31,575 nt of DNA from Paramecium octaurelia. Taxonomy: Eukaryota; Ciliophora; Oligohymenophorea; Peniculida; Parameciidae. The DNA is taken from NCBI GenBank assembly GCA_905182995.1, contig CAJJDP010000061.1, positions 47,178 through 78,752 of the forward strand. Direction: 5' to 3'. A program made the translations under genes and the position numbers. Positions 12,406 to 22,621 of this stretch are shown piece by piece (position 1 is the stretch's first letter; each line of letters opens with the position of its first letter). Under the pieces are notes generated by a model. It searched no databases, had not been told where the DNA came from, and worked only from the letters and a program-made list of their open reading frames with translations.

Positions 12406-12995
12406 NNNNNNNNNNNNNNNNNNNNNNNNNNNNNNNNNNNNNNNNNNNNNNNNNNNNNNNNNNNNNNNNNNNNNNNNNNNNNNNNNNNNNNNNNNNNNNN
12501 NNNNNNNNNNNNNNNNNNNNNNNNNNNNNNNNNNNNNNNNNNNNNNNNNNNNNNNNNNNNNNNNNNNNNNNNNNNNNNNNNNNNNNNNNNNNNNNNNNNN
12601 NNNNNNNNNNNNNNNNNNNNNNNNNNNNNNNNNNNNNNNNNNNNNNNNNNNNNNNNNNNNNNNNNNNNNNNNNNNNNNNNNNNNNNNNNNNNNNNNNNNN
12701 NNNNNNNNNNNNNNNNNNNNNNNNNNNNNNNNNNNNNNNNNNNNNNNNNNNNNNNNNNNNNNNNNNNNNNNNNNNNNNNNNNNNNNNNNNNNNNNNNNNN
12801 NNNNNNNNNNNNNNNNNNNNNNNNNNNNNNNNNNNNNNNNNNNNNNNNNNNNNNNNNNNNNNNNNNNNNNNNNNNNNNNNNNNNNNNNNNNNNNNNNNNN
12901 NNNNNNNNNNNNNNNNNNNNNNNNNNNNNNNNNNNNNNNNNNNNNNNNNNNNNNNNNNNNNNNNNNNNNNNNNNNNNNNNNNNNNNNNNNNNNNN
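12406..12995. other. Assembly gap (590 N)
   Basis: This is a run of unknown bases. Because the flanks overlap by 965 bases, the positive gap length is probably wrong. Any reading frame drawn across it is meaningless. Confidence 0.95.
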
Positions 12996-13960
12996 ATCAA
13001 TTCGTTAATTTTATATAATGTTTTATTTTCCATAATGTTGAATATCCAACATATAATATCTATATCGTTTTTTTCCTGTTTCATTTGATTATTTGACTAT
13101 TATAATTTACTTTAATTGAAATTTGGTGACTTTGATTAATAAATAAAAGAAAAAGAAAATAAATCTATCACAATTTAAGTGTATCAATATACAATTATTA
13201 AAAATATTTAACGCACTTGTTATCTTTGTAGTTTAAATATTTAAAAAATAATAATTCAAAGTATTTAATAAATAATATGCACAAATTCTAATTTTCAGCT
13301 TCAAGCAATAAAAATCTTATAATGGAAGAATGTTTTAAAGGTATTCAATTAGAAATGGAGGTAAATAATTTGTATTTAAGTCATTTAGTTGTCTTTTAAA
13401 AGAATCGATGATTTCCTTGATTAAATAGTTGTTGATAATGAAAGGTCATTGAATTAAAAGAAGCTAAAGTGTTAAAAGTTGAGAGTTGTTGAATAGAATG
13501 AATCATTACATATATTGTAATTATTACATATCGATAATTCATAATTTGTTATATAATTGACTAATTAAGTAACATCTTCAATAAAAATTTCGATTGATAA
13601 TTAAATAAAGGTTTAAAGTATTGAGTATTAATAATTATATGAAAACTTTTAAAAATAGAAGATTAAAAAACAGCAATTAAATGAGACAATAAAAATCAAA
13701 GATTAATAATTATAATCTCATTAATTATAAATTGAATAACTTAAGTAAACATAAGCAAAAGAATTAATTGTTCAATAATCTCCTTAATAAATATAAAACT
13801 AATTCTAATACGAATTAGTCCAAAATTCAATCAAATAACAAGAACCTTGCGTTGCAATAGCTACTAATAGTGATTGTTCAATTGTAGTAGCTGGATGCAA
13901 AACTGAAATTAAAGTATTTGAATTCAAATAAGATGTATTGACACAGGCTCAACTTTTAAG
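12996..13960. repeat. Right half of contig overlap 2 (matches 11441-12405)
   Basis: This is the beginning of the contig that follows the N gap. It has the same length as the left member and about two percent substitutions, including synonymous switches between CAA and TAA. Confidence 0.9.
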
Positions 13961-14750
13961 TGAGCATACAAAAGGCGTGTGTACATTAAACTTCATGAAG
14001 AAATCTAATTAATTTATATCTGGAAGTGATGATAATTTAATTATAATATGGTCCATGAACCAAAGTAATTAATGGGTTTGCTAATAAAAATTAAATGAAC
14101 ATACAAAAGGTATTTATTGTTTAGTGTTAAATAATAATGAAGATTTAATCATTTCAGGAAGTTGTGATAAAACTATTAAATTTTGGATGAACAAGAATGG
14201 ATGGTTATGCTAATAGACTATAACAGATCATACTGGCACTATCTATGGATTAAGTTTGAATTAGCAATAGAACAAAGTGATTTCATGTGGATATGATAAA
14301 TAAATATTAATAATTGAACAATCATAATAGGATTCTTAATGGATTGTAATCTAAAAGATAAAAGTTGAAACTAATGGTTCTAGATTATGCTTTATTAATG
14401 ATAATGTTTTTACATTTTAGCCAGATTCAAGCGAATAAATGCATGTTTATGAAATAAATGATACAAATAAATAGTATTTAAAGACTAAAGATGTTCTTGT
14501 AAAATATAGTAAGGATGGTTATTCATTGTTTCCGTAATAGCATATAAAATCAAAATGGCTGCTTGTTAATAAGAATGGCATTTATGTGAATTTGATAAAG
14601 ACAAATGAAAATCAAGAGTTTAGCATATAATAATCAATTCAATTTGGAAGTGCTTATTTATTTGGACATTTGAGTGATGACGGATAATTTTTGATGACAT
14701 GGGATGATATTTCAAAAGAAATTCAAATCAGAAAATATCATGAAATATGA
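13322..14750 (+). CDS. WD40-repeat (beta-propeller) protein, complete, 466 aa, one intron
   Basis: The ATG at 13322 begins a 13-codon exon. A 28-base intron (13361-13388) follows, then exon 2 (13389-14750) ends in TGA. Splicing is required, since the unspliced frame stops at TGA 13409-13411. Residues 14 to about 165 are Gln-rich, with a probable coiled coil around 100-150. Residues about 170-466 form a predicted seven-bladed propeller: a first blade ending KVFEF, then HTKGVCTLNF...GSDD...IIIW, HTKGIYCLVL...GSCD...IKFW and HTGTIYGLSL...CGYD. Three weaker blades follow, the last reading LMTWDDISKEIQIRKY. The propeller is about half identical to the protein at 3130-4386, but the N-termini differ. 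Over 40 codons are TAA or TAG, so it would be unreadable in the standard code. It is probably a protein-interaction scaffold. Partial copies at 11767 and 15402 look like alleles. Confidence 0.92.
13361..13388 (+). other. 28-nt spliceosomal intron
   Basis: GTAAAT at the 5' end and TTTAG at the 3' end lie between codons 13 and 14. The length is 3n+1, and retention leads to TGA within 21 bases of the acceptor, which would mark unspliced mRNA for decay. The size fits Paramecium introns (about 20-35 bases). Confidence 0.9.
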
Positions 14751-15398
14751 ATAAACAATACACATATTTAGAATAAAAATTAAATATTAATAAATTATTT
14801 AATAATCAAAATTCTTCAAAGTTGATTAAAAAGGATATTTTAACATTTTATCTTTCAAATAAAATGCAAACCACCAAATTTTTATTCAATCTTGTAATTA
14901 AAGAGTTGCTCAATTTATATCAACCAGTTATTTACACTTGTTGAAAGATTACTTTTAATTTACCAAATGAATAAGTCGTTATTTAACTTGAGTTAAGCTT
15001 GTACCAAATAACAATGTTTTATAATTCAAATAATTGATTCTAGAATTGAATTTATCACCTAAGATAAGAAAACAAACACTTAATTTCTGCTTAATTTCTT
15101 AACTTATAATGCTTATTCTAATATTTATAAATACATAAATTAGCTTGGTTATTATATATATTAGAAAATAAAGTGAAAAAGCAATTTTGATATTATCAAA
15201 AATAAAAAACTCATTTATTATCTTACCTTATGACTTTATATGTATTGATATTTTATTCCTATTATAAGATTTACCTTAAATGCATTTTGAAATTCTGACT
15301 AAAGATAATGAATCATTTTTTCGTAATTTATTAATATAATTAGTTCAAGAAATGATATTTACTGCATAAAATTATAGAATCCTATATATTCTAGAGTT
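13936..15398. repeat. Left half of contig overlap 3 (matches 15400-16877)
   Basis: The block covers the 3' part of the WD40 gene and its downstream flank and ends at the single N. The coding part aligns without gaps, while the flank after the stop has several small indels. It is another contig-end dovetail. Confidence 0.88.
14751..15398. other. 3' flank of the WD40 gene, intergenic
   Basis: This is AT-rich DNA downstream of the stop codon. It diverges by substitutions and small indels from its counterpart at 16215-16877, faster than the adjacent coding sequence, as expected for non-coding DNA. Confidence 0.6.
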
Positions 15399-15399
15399 N
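15399..15399. other. Assembly join (single N)
   Basis: A single N separates the two overlapping copies described above. The 25 bases right after it are identical to the last 25 bases before the big gap (12381-12405). Confidence 0.85.
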
Positions 15400-16877
15400 T
15401 ATTGACACAGGCTCAACTTTTAAGTGAGCATACAAAAGGTGTGTGTACATTAAACTTCATGAAGAAATCTAATTAATTTATATCTGGAAGTGATGATAAT
15501 TTAATTATAATATGGTCCATGAACCAAAGTAATTAATGGGTTTGCTAATAAAAATTAAATGAACATACAAAAGGTATTTATTGTTTAGTGTTAAATAATA
15601 ATGAAGATTTAATCATTTCAGGAAGTTGTGATAAAACTATAAAATTTTGGATGAACAAAAATGGATGGTTATGCTAATAGACTATAACAGATCATACTGG
15701 CACTATCTATGGATTAAGTTTGAATTAGCAATAGAACAAAGTGATTTCATGTGGATATGATAAATAAATATTAATAATTGAACAATCATAATAGGATTCT
15801 TAATGGATTGTAATCTAAAAGATAAAAGTTGAAACTAATGGTTCTAGATTATGCTTTATTAATGATAATGTTTTTACATTTTAGCCAGATTCAAGCGAAT
15901 AAATGCATGTTTATGAAATAAATGATACAAATAAATAGTATTTAAAGACTAAAGATGTTCTTGTAAAATATAGTAAGGATGGTTATTCATTGTTTCCGTA
16001 ATAGCATATAAAATCAAAATGGCTGCTTGTTAATAAGAATGGCATTTATGTGAATTTGATAAAGACAAATGAAAACCAAGAGTTTAACATATAATAATCA
16101 ATTCAATTTGGATGTGCCTATTTATTTGGACATTTGAGTGATGACGGATAATTTTTGATGACTTGGGATGATATTTCAAAAGAAATTCAAATCAGAAAAT
16201 ATCATGAAATATGAATAAACAATACATATATTTAGAATGAAAATTGAATATTAATAAATTATTTATCTATCAAAATTCTTTAAAGTTGAGCTTTAAAATA
16301 GTAAAAAGGATATTTTAACATTTTATCTTTCAAATAAAATGCAACCACCAAATTTTTATTCAATCTTGTAATTAAAGAGTTGCTCAATTTAATATCAACC
16401 AGTTATTTACACTTGTTGAAAGATTACTTTTAATTTACCAAATGAATAAGTCTTTATTTAACTTGAGTTAAGCTTTTACCAAATAACAATGTTTTATAAT
16501 TCAAATAATTGATTCTAGAATTGAATTTATCACCTTACATAAGAAAACAAACACTTAATTTCTGCTGAAAGTATTAACTTATAATGTATATTATAATATT
16601 TATAAATACATAAATTAGCTTGGTTGTTATATATATTAGAAAATAAAGTGAAAAAGCAATTTTGATATTATCAAAAATAAAAATAACAATCTCATTTAGT
16701 ATCTTACCTTATGACTTTATATGTATTGATATTTTATTCTATTATATGATTTACCTTAAATGCATATTGAAAGTCTGACTAAAGATAATAAATCATTTTT
16801 CGTAATTTATTAATATAATTAGTCCAAGAAATGATATTTACTGCATAAAATTTAAAAATTATCTATATTCTAGAGTT
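15400..16877. repeat. Right half of contig overlap 3 (matches 13936-15398)
   Basis: This is the start of the next contig. It repeats the 3' part of the WD40 gene and its flank, then continues into unique DNA at about 16878. Confidence 0.88.
15402..16214 (+). CDS. WD40 protein gene, 3' part (allelic copy), starts at the join
   Basis: This fragment is 271 codons including TGA (16212-16214) and has exactly the same length as the matching part of the full gene (13938-14750). By eye there are eight substitutions, of which six are silent and two change Ser (one to Asn, one to Cys). No frameshift or premature TGA is present. The low ratio of changed to silent sites suggests that both versions encode a working propeller. 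It encodes blades two to seven. Its missing 5' part is probably the fragment at 11767-12405, with which it shares a 25-base overlap. Confidence 0.85.
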
Positions 16878-17279
16878 AATTTAATTTTACATCTATCAAT
16901 TTCATCTACATAAATGTTATGAAAAATCTTTGAGTTCGATAAATATCAAAATTAGTTTTTCTGATATTAATATATATAATTGGAAAATACTAATATTTTC
17001 CAAAATCTTAATAAGAAAATTATGTATTATAAATTAAATCGAGGTCTTATGTAGTAATGCCTAAAATAAATAGTACTTTTTGAATATTTTACAAAGTTAA
17101 AATCTATTAAAAGGTAAATTTAAAAGCTTTTAACTTACCAAGGTCGAATTTAAAAAAGTCCACAAGGAACTTTTGAACTATGGTTTGGGATAAAATTTAT
17201 TGTCAACTATAAATGATTTATTTGTTAATGAAAGCAAAGGTATATTTTTATATTGCAATATTGAGTAAATTATTTGATG
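16878..17279. other. Intergenic, nothing recognised
   Basis: AT-rich DNA between the WD40 locus and the repeat-protein pseudogene. No element is identified. Confidence 0.5.
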
Positions 17280-17765
17280 GTCTATTTAAAAATAGAAAAA
17301 AAAGGTTGGGAAGTGGGATTTCAAATTTTAAAGATTTAAAATATAAAAATATTACATAAGATGGCCATAGTAATAGGGGATCCAATGATGAAGAATTTTT
17401 GGTAATTAAGATTAGCAAGTGAATTGAGTTGGATGAAGGATTTTAGCATTTAATATGAAAAAACTTAGTATTTGGGAAACTCTGGACATTTAATGTAAGA
17501 CAAACTTTTCAAAATAAAGTAGATTATATAATAATTTTTTAAAGTGGCGGAGGATAATACGAAGAAGAAGTTTAAGTACTGAAGGTTGCCATTCGGTTTG
17601 AATGAGTTGATGGATTTAATATTAAAGGAAGTAATTTATAATGGTATATTGAATATGAAGGATTGTAAATGTAATAATGCCTTACATAGTGAACAAGTAA
17701 AGGTGGATCATACAAGCATTTAAGGTTGGTATATGGATTGATTTGGATTATAATTATAGTGTTAG
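17280..17765 (+). pseudogene. Degenerate MORN-like (GGGxYDE) tandem-repeat protein
   Basis: Three successive units match a repeat type I recall from large Paramecium protein families: a GGGSYDE turn, then IKIGKWIEL.DGF, then YNGEYKNGKKVGRWD. Unit 1 (about 17378-17500) reads GSNDEEFLVIKISK, then TGA where Trp is expected, then IELDEGFQ. It is followed in another frame by KKLSIWETLDI. Unit 2 (17543-17690) reads SGGGQYEEEV...RFE, TGA, VDGFN, then EVIYNG in a shifted frame. Unit 3 (17700-17765) reads GGSY and, after a shift, VGIWIDLDYNYS. At least four frame changes and two TGAs rule out a functional product. The upstream fragment around 17290-17318 (KKVGKWDF) may be the tail of an earlier unit. 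Repeat assignment rests on memory of the family. Confidence 0.6.
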
Positions 17766-17769
17766 ATTG

Positions 17770-18190
17770 TGTTTTAAAAAATAATTCAAATACTGCACAT
17801 ATACGAAAACACTTTCACTTATCACAAGAGTTAAACATTCCAATACATGAACTAATTATTTGTATTATTCAACATAATCTAAATATATTTATGATCAACA
17901 GAATTTTACATACACTAATTTATCAAATACTTTGGTACTGTCAAAATATTCATTCATTGCTTACTAAATGTTCAGCGAGTAGAATAAAAATTTTAACCCA
18001 ATTCCTTAACTTATTGAACTGTTTTCAAAAATTTTTCTAACATATTTAAATTTTAAATAATTTTTCTAATGTAAATGAAACTTAAATGGAAAATATTACT
18101 TGAAATTTTAATAGTTCTTGCTTCTTTTCTACTGAATATACATCACCACACCTCCAGAGAACGATATCTTCTATTATGTATAATTTAGTG
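17770..18190 (-). pseudogene. Possible coding remnant on the minus strand, abutting the repeat pseudogene
   Basis: From 18190 downward one frame gives EDIVLWRCGDVYSVEKKQEL and is rich in acidic residues. Further down, frames shifted by TGA or indel give LEKFLKTVQQVKELGQNFY and YLDYVEQYKQLVHVLECL. The path changes frame at least twice. The family is not recognised. If real, it is a decayed gene converging on the plus-strand repeat pseudogene. The opposite strand also has a standard-code frame here (17726-18040), which I consider a shadow. Confidence 0.33.
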
Positions 18191-18199
18191 AATATTATT

Positions 18200-18844
18200 A
18201 AATCATTAAAATAAATTTTAAACCACTCAAAAGATACCAGCCTATGTAATCAATCTTAGACTTATTTTACATTTTTTATGGTATATGCGCAATCTTCCTC
18301 TAGAAATTAGCAGTAAATGCATGTGATATGAATTTCAAAAATGTAATTAATTACAAATTATCGCCGAAATCAATAATTGTATAATATAATAAATTTGATA
18401 TAATTTAAAGAAGTGTATATAAAATACACTCATTGTATTGCCTTTAATATAAATCAATCTGTACTGAAATATGTATTTGAGAGATATGTTACAAAACCAG
18501 TAGGTAAAGTTTGTTGATATTAGAATAATTTATTTTCACTAAGTATTCTAGATACTTATAAATATTTGAACAGTCTTGAATTGCTTTAAAAGATATACTT
18601 AATAATTCTTAATTTATGAATATTTTTTACTTTTTCATTGGATTATTAAATATAAATCCATGATCTATTATCTAAATGAATTTGTACAACAAAACAACAT
18701 TAAAAAGGTATCAAATTTGAAATAATACATATAAACAGCATAGTCTGCTTAAATAAGGTGCCACTTTATGTATTATAAAAAATATTTCTATTAAATTACT
18801 TAAGCTTAATTAATAAATTTTCTGCTTTTAAAATTTCTTGATCA
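18200..18844. other. AT-rich intergenic DNA
   Basis: No coherent frame, repeat or RNA gene is visible. Confidence 0.5.
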
Positions 18845-19976
18845 ATTATTTAAAGAGAATATGGACACATCGCCAATAATGTTTTCGAAGGGACTGGACA
18901 TTTTAAGTTCTTTTGCAACATACTATTTGGCTATTTTTTGTCATAATAAATAAAATAAATTCTCTTTATTTTACATAAGCTCTAGGCAATTAATTTCTCT
19001 TTCAATACCTATAATTCAGTCATTTACAATATTTGCACTATCGTAATTATCAGATATTAAAGATTTTCTTGTTAAATTCTTCATTTTTGAATTAGTTTTT
19101 GCTTCAACATTTAATGTATTTTTGGTTTTCATTTGATAAGGAATAACTGATTCAACCTTTATATTTCCCATATAACTATTATGAGGTTAAAGAAAAAGAT
19201 TCCAAAAATCCCATTTAATCATTTTATTAATCCATTATCACCATAAATTTAATTCCAAAATATGGGTATTATTCAACCTTTAAATTTTTTATTTTGGAAA
19301 AACATCGATTCCTTATGTTTCTTCCAATGGATGACCAATACATTAAATGCTCATAGTTACATTTGTAATTGTAAATCTTAGATCATAAAATAGGGATATC
19401 AATGCTCATTATGGTGGCTAAGAATGTTTTAGCCTGCTAAAATATTTTGGCAGGTTAAATTATAATCAGATTTTGAGATTCCTCTTGCTTATGAATAGGA
19501 GACATCACGCTTCTGCTAATTAATTTGTATCGGACAATCTGCAATAAGAGAGATAGTCCATGTATAAAGGAAATTTTGGAGATTGACTACAATCTGTATT
19601 TTCCTACATTATATTAGCCACTATGATTCGACATTCTAAGCTCTATTTACGAATATCGATGTAGAATTTGCAAATCTCACTTCTTAAATGTGCTGTATGA
19701 TGCTAAGCTGCTCTTCACGAAATATTGATATATGAAACTCCTAAAATGTTTTTTATCATTCATGTTAAACTTCTTGCGGTTCCTACTTCACCTAACATTA
19801 AGGAATGGTACGGGCTTCTTCTGATTTACACAGAATAACATATTTTGAGGTTTTTGGTTGGTTCTGGACAATCATTATTATTGCTTAAATTGTCTTTATA
19901 AATACAACTTTCCATAAAAATTGGGACAAGCATCAAATGTTCTTTTTCCAAGATACTCTAATAATCTATCTATCAT
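18845..19976 (-). pseudogene. Probable eroded coding region on the minus strand, family unknown
   Basis: From an ATG near 19976 downward, a frame encodes LEYLGKRTFDACPNFYGKLY and continues about 190 codons with three TGAs. Around 19380 another frame takes over (KVEQYPYFGIKFMVIMD). A one-base shift then leads into a third segment (VESVIPYQMKTKNTLNVEAK and onward), which ends near 18845 after two or three more TGAs. The join at the shift is smooth, as if a single base had been lost or gained. The last segment is about 12 percent acidic, above chance. I recognise no domain. It may be a gene of about 370 codons that died by point mutations and a few indels. Confidence 0.38.
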
Positions 19977-20904
19977 AATGCAGCTCCTGAATATAATAAT
20001 TAGATTGTAGATTCTTTGTTAATTTGCATTAAGTTCACTTTATTTGATTGTAAATATACATAAATATCCATTTTAAATATAATTTATATTATTGTATGGC
20101 AATAAAGTTGTGTTAAAGGTGACTATGTTAAATATCAAACTTTTGTTAAAGGATTGTTATATATTGTCTCTTATAAAGGTACATTTAATGAACAACCTTT
20201 GAAGGTTTTGGTGTTATCTAAGTGCGGATAGGAAAACAAGTAAATTTTACATTTGCTCACCTAGTGCTACAGGTAAATTAAACGATATAATTGCAGCACA
20301 CTTATCAGTATGTCCTAAAATATCTTGTTCATATATCTTGAATTAATGAGGGTAACTCTTAAGGCTTTAAATATAACTATTTGGACTGACATAGTTAGTA
20401 AATATTTGATTTTAATATTTTCTATTATTTTTTTTTCTTTAAGAATTTAATGCTTTTATTTTAAACCATTTTCCAAATTCTAATGAATATATAAAGCGAT
20501 TGTATGCCATTTCTTTGAAATTGTTCCAAATTATTGTCACTTTACCTTTTTCGCTTTCTTCATTTCATCGCGACCTACTTATTATCTCCAACCAGCACAA
20601 AATGATCATATGCTCAAAGACTGTATACCATAAAGGCTACATTATAATACACAATTGTAAAATTTTTTTGTGAATGTGGAACAATATCGAACATACCACG
20701 CTTATGCTACAAATTAACTCTATGGGGCTATTCATCTAATGATCTCTCATGTAACTTTTTACAGAATTAGTTCAAAGTCTTTTGTAATTTATATAGTATG
20801 GACTTAAATTTTTAATTATCCCTACTTTGGTTAACTAATAGAGTAATCAACTCTCTATCCTATACAAGAGAATTGTATTGAATGATCCTTGAAATATTGC
20901 CTCG
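19977..20904. other. Ambiguous region, coding-like on both strands
   Basis: Both a plus frame (about 20122-20485) and a minus frame run without TGA for over 100 codons, so neither is credible alone. No family is recognised. Confidence 0.4.
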
Positions 20905-21990
20905 ATGGCTGCTTTTATTTTTGTAAAGCTTTAGTGTGATATATATGTTAATTCTCTGGACTGTATTCATCTAATCCTTGAAAGGTTATAAGAGCCTAAT
21001 AAAGTAGACCATGAAGAAAAACAGTAGAATTTAGAGATGTGTCATAATAATATCAAGAAACATTTACAATAATTCCAACTGAAGATAAGGAGTGGCTGCA
21101 TTTGTAATAAGATTTTCAATGCATAAAGACTAAGCTAAATTAATTGCATGGATGAGATGGTTTATATGATGGATACAGGAGAAATAAGTAGAGTCGGACT
21201 ATGTTAGCTGTATTATAGTAGATAGACAGAGGAATTACAATTTAATAGGAGAGCAATATCATAACCTTTCTGTTGTTTATTGTTTTAGGTTGCCGTTCAA
21301 ATAAGTAGTTAAATGTCCTTGATCATAAGATATTAAAGCACAAGAAGAATCTGTATATTTTCATCAATTATAGCATCTACACTGTCGGCAGTGCAAAAAC
21401 TCAAAGAACAAGCATCATATTATGAACAACTAGTTCCAACAGGGTATCCCAATCTATAGTTCTTCATTCTAAGGAGCCTAGCAAAAAATGAACAATATTC
21501 TCAGCATAGATATTCGCGTATAGTGTACAAATTGTATCAGATACTCGTCTTAATACACTAGGAAGGCTGAAAATATTAAATTGTCAGATATTTTTATAGG
21601 CTTTTTGCTTCAGAAATAAGGTATTCAACTATTTATAGAGTAATTTCAATAAGAGAATATTTAATATCCATCACTAGTATCGAATGCAATACACTCAGTA
21701 TCTTTCTAGTAAATTAGAAATTCAAGAAGTGTTTTAGCATAGCCAACACTAAATTATATACAAGTGAAGGCATTTCTATATACCTCTATCAAGAATTGAT
21801 TTTCTCTAAGGTAACAGAAATAGCTGATAAGATACATTATTTTTAAGTTGATACAGCATGATTTGATTTTTTGTAATATGAGAAGTATGACAAGAGAATT
21901 GAGATTTAGAACATGAGTTATTAGTAAATCGAAATAGAAAATTATAAATTATACTATAAATCGGTTTATACAGAGAGAAGATGCATTTAA
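20905..21990 (+). pseudogene. Possible eroded gene with a 221-codon open frame, family unknown
   Basis: The ATG at 20905 opens 221 codons to TGA 21568-21570 when TAA and TAG are glutamine. A second plus frame overlaps it (about 21148-21805) and reads more like a protein in its later half, with HCRQC and CTNC pairs that could be remnants of a metal-binding site and then KLSDIFIGFLLQKQGIQLF. A third segment (about 21810-21990) is acidic and Tyr-rich (EKYDKRIEIQNMSYQQIEIE). The change of frame between collinear segments suggests decay by indels. The metal-binding idea is speculative. The whole might be a gene of about 350 codons. Confidence 0.33.
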
Positions 21991-21999
21991 AATATTAAT

Positions 22000-22621
22000 A
22001 AATTAATTATCAAAATAGTTTTGAAGGTGAAATTCAATTAATTTTATTAATTTATATATAATTTATATGTATGATAAATATTTAATTTCTAATATTTTTC
22101 TAATACAAGTTTACAATTTGATGGTTTATAAATTTAAATCATATATAATTAATTGCTAATCAATACCATTTGGTAAATATATCTAAAATATGTTTATGAA
22201 ATTCCTTAGAAAGAAAAGATTAAATTAATATATTTTGACTATTGTTCACAAGATCTGATTTCTAGCTTAGAGAGGAATTATTTATAGTTCAATACATTAT
22301 AATGAGAAGATTGTTGGCTAATTACTAAATATTTGAGAGATAAATGTTCGCTTAGCCTAAACATTTAATCGATTATGAGTTAAAACCAAGATATTAGAGT
22401 CAAAAAATAATCATAACTTTAATCAAATCAAATTATTCTTTATTGAAGTTACACATATTATTTCGTAAAATTTTGTATTAAACAACTCATAAGTTCATTT
22501 TTGAGTGAATAAGTTGTTAAACAATTTACGATGCAAATTTTTGTAAAAGCCTATCTTATTCCCAGAATTATTCAAAATTGATATCTAAAAGATTCTAATT
22601 ATCATCAATGATTACTAATGA
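22000..22621. other. AT-rich region, nothing firm
   Basis: One plus frame is mildly protein-like but holds TGA at the rate expected by chance. No gene is called. Confidence 0.45.

Noticed and set aside
12383..13084. Open frames on both strands running through the N gap
   Set aside because: They consist almost entirely of unknown bases.
11767..16214. Three tandem copies of a WD40 gene
   Set aside because: The copies are bounded exactly by Ns, and the partial ones complement each other with a 25-base overlap. An unmerged allele is simpler than a real triplication.
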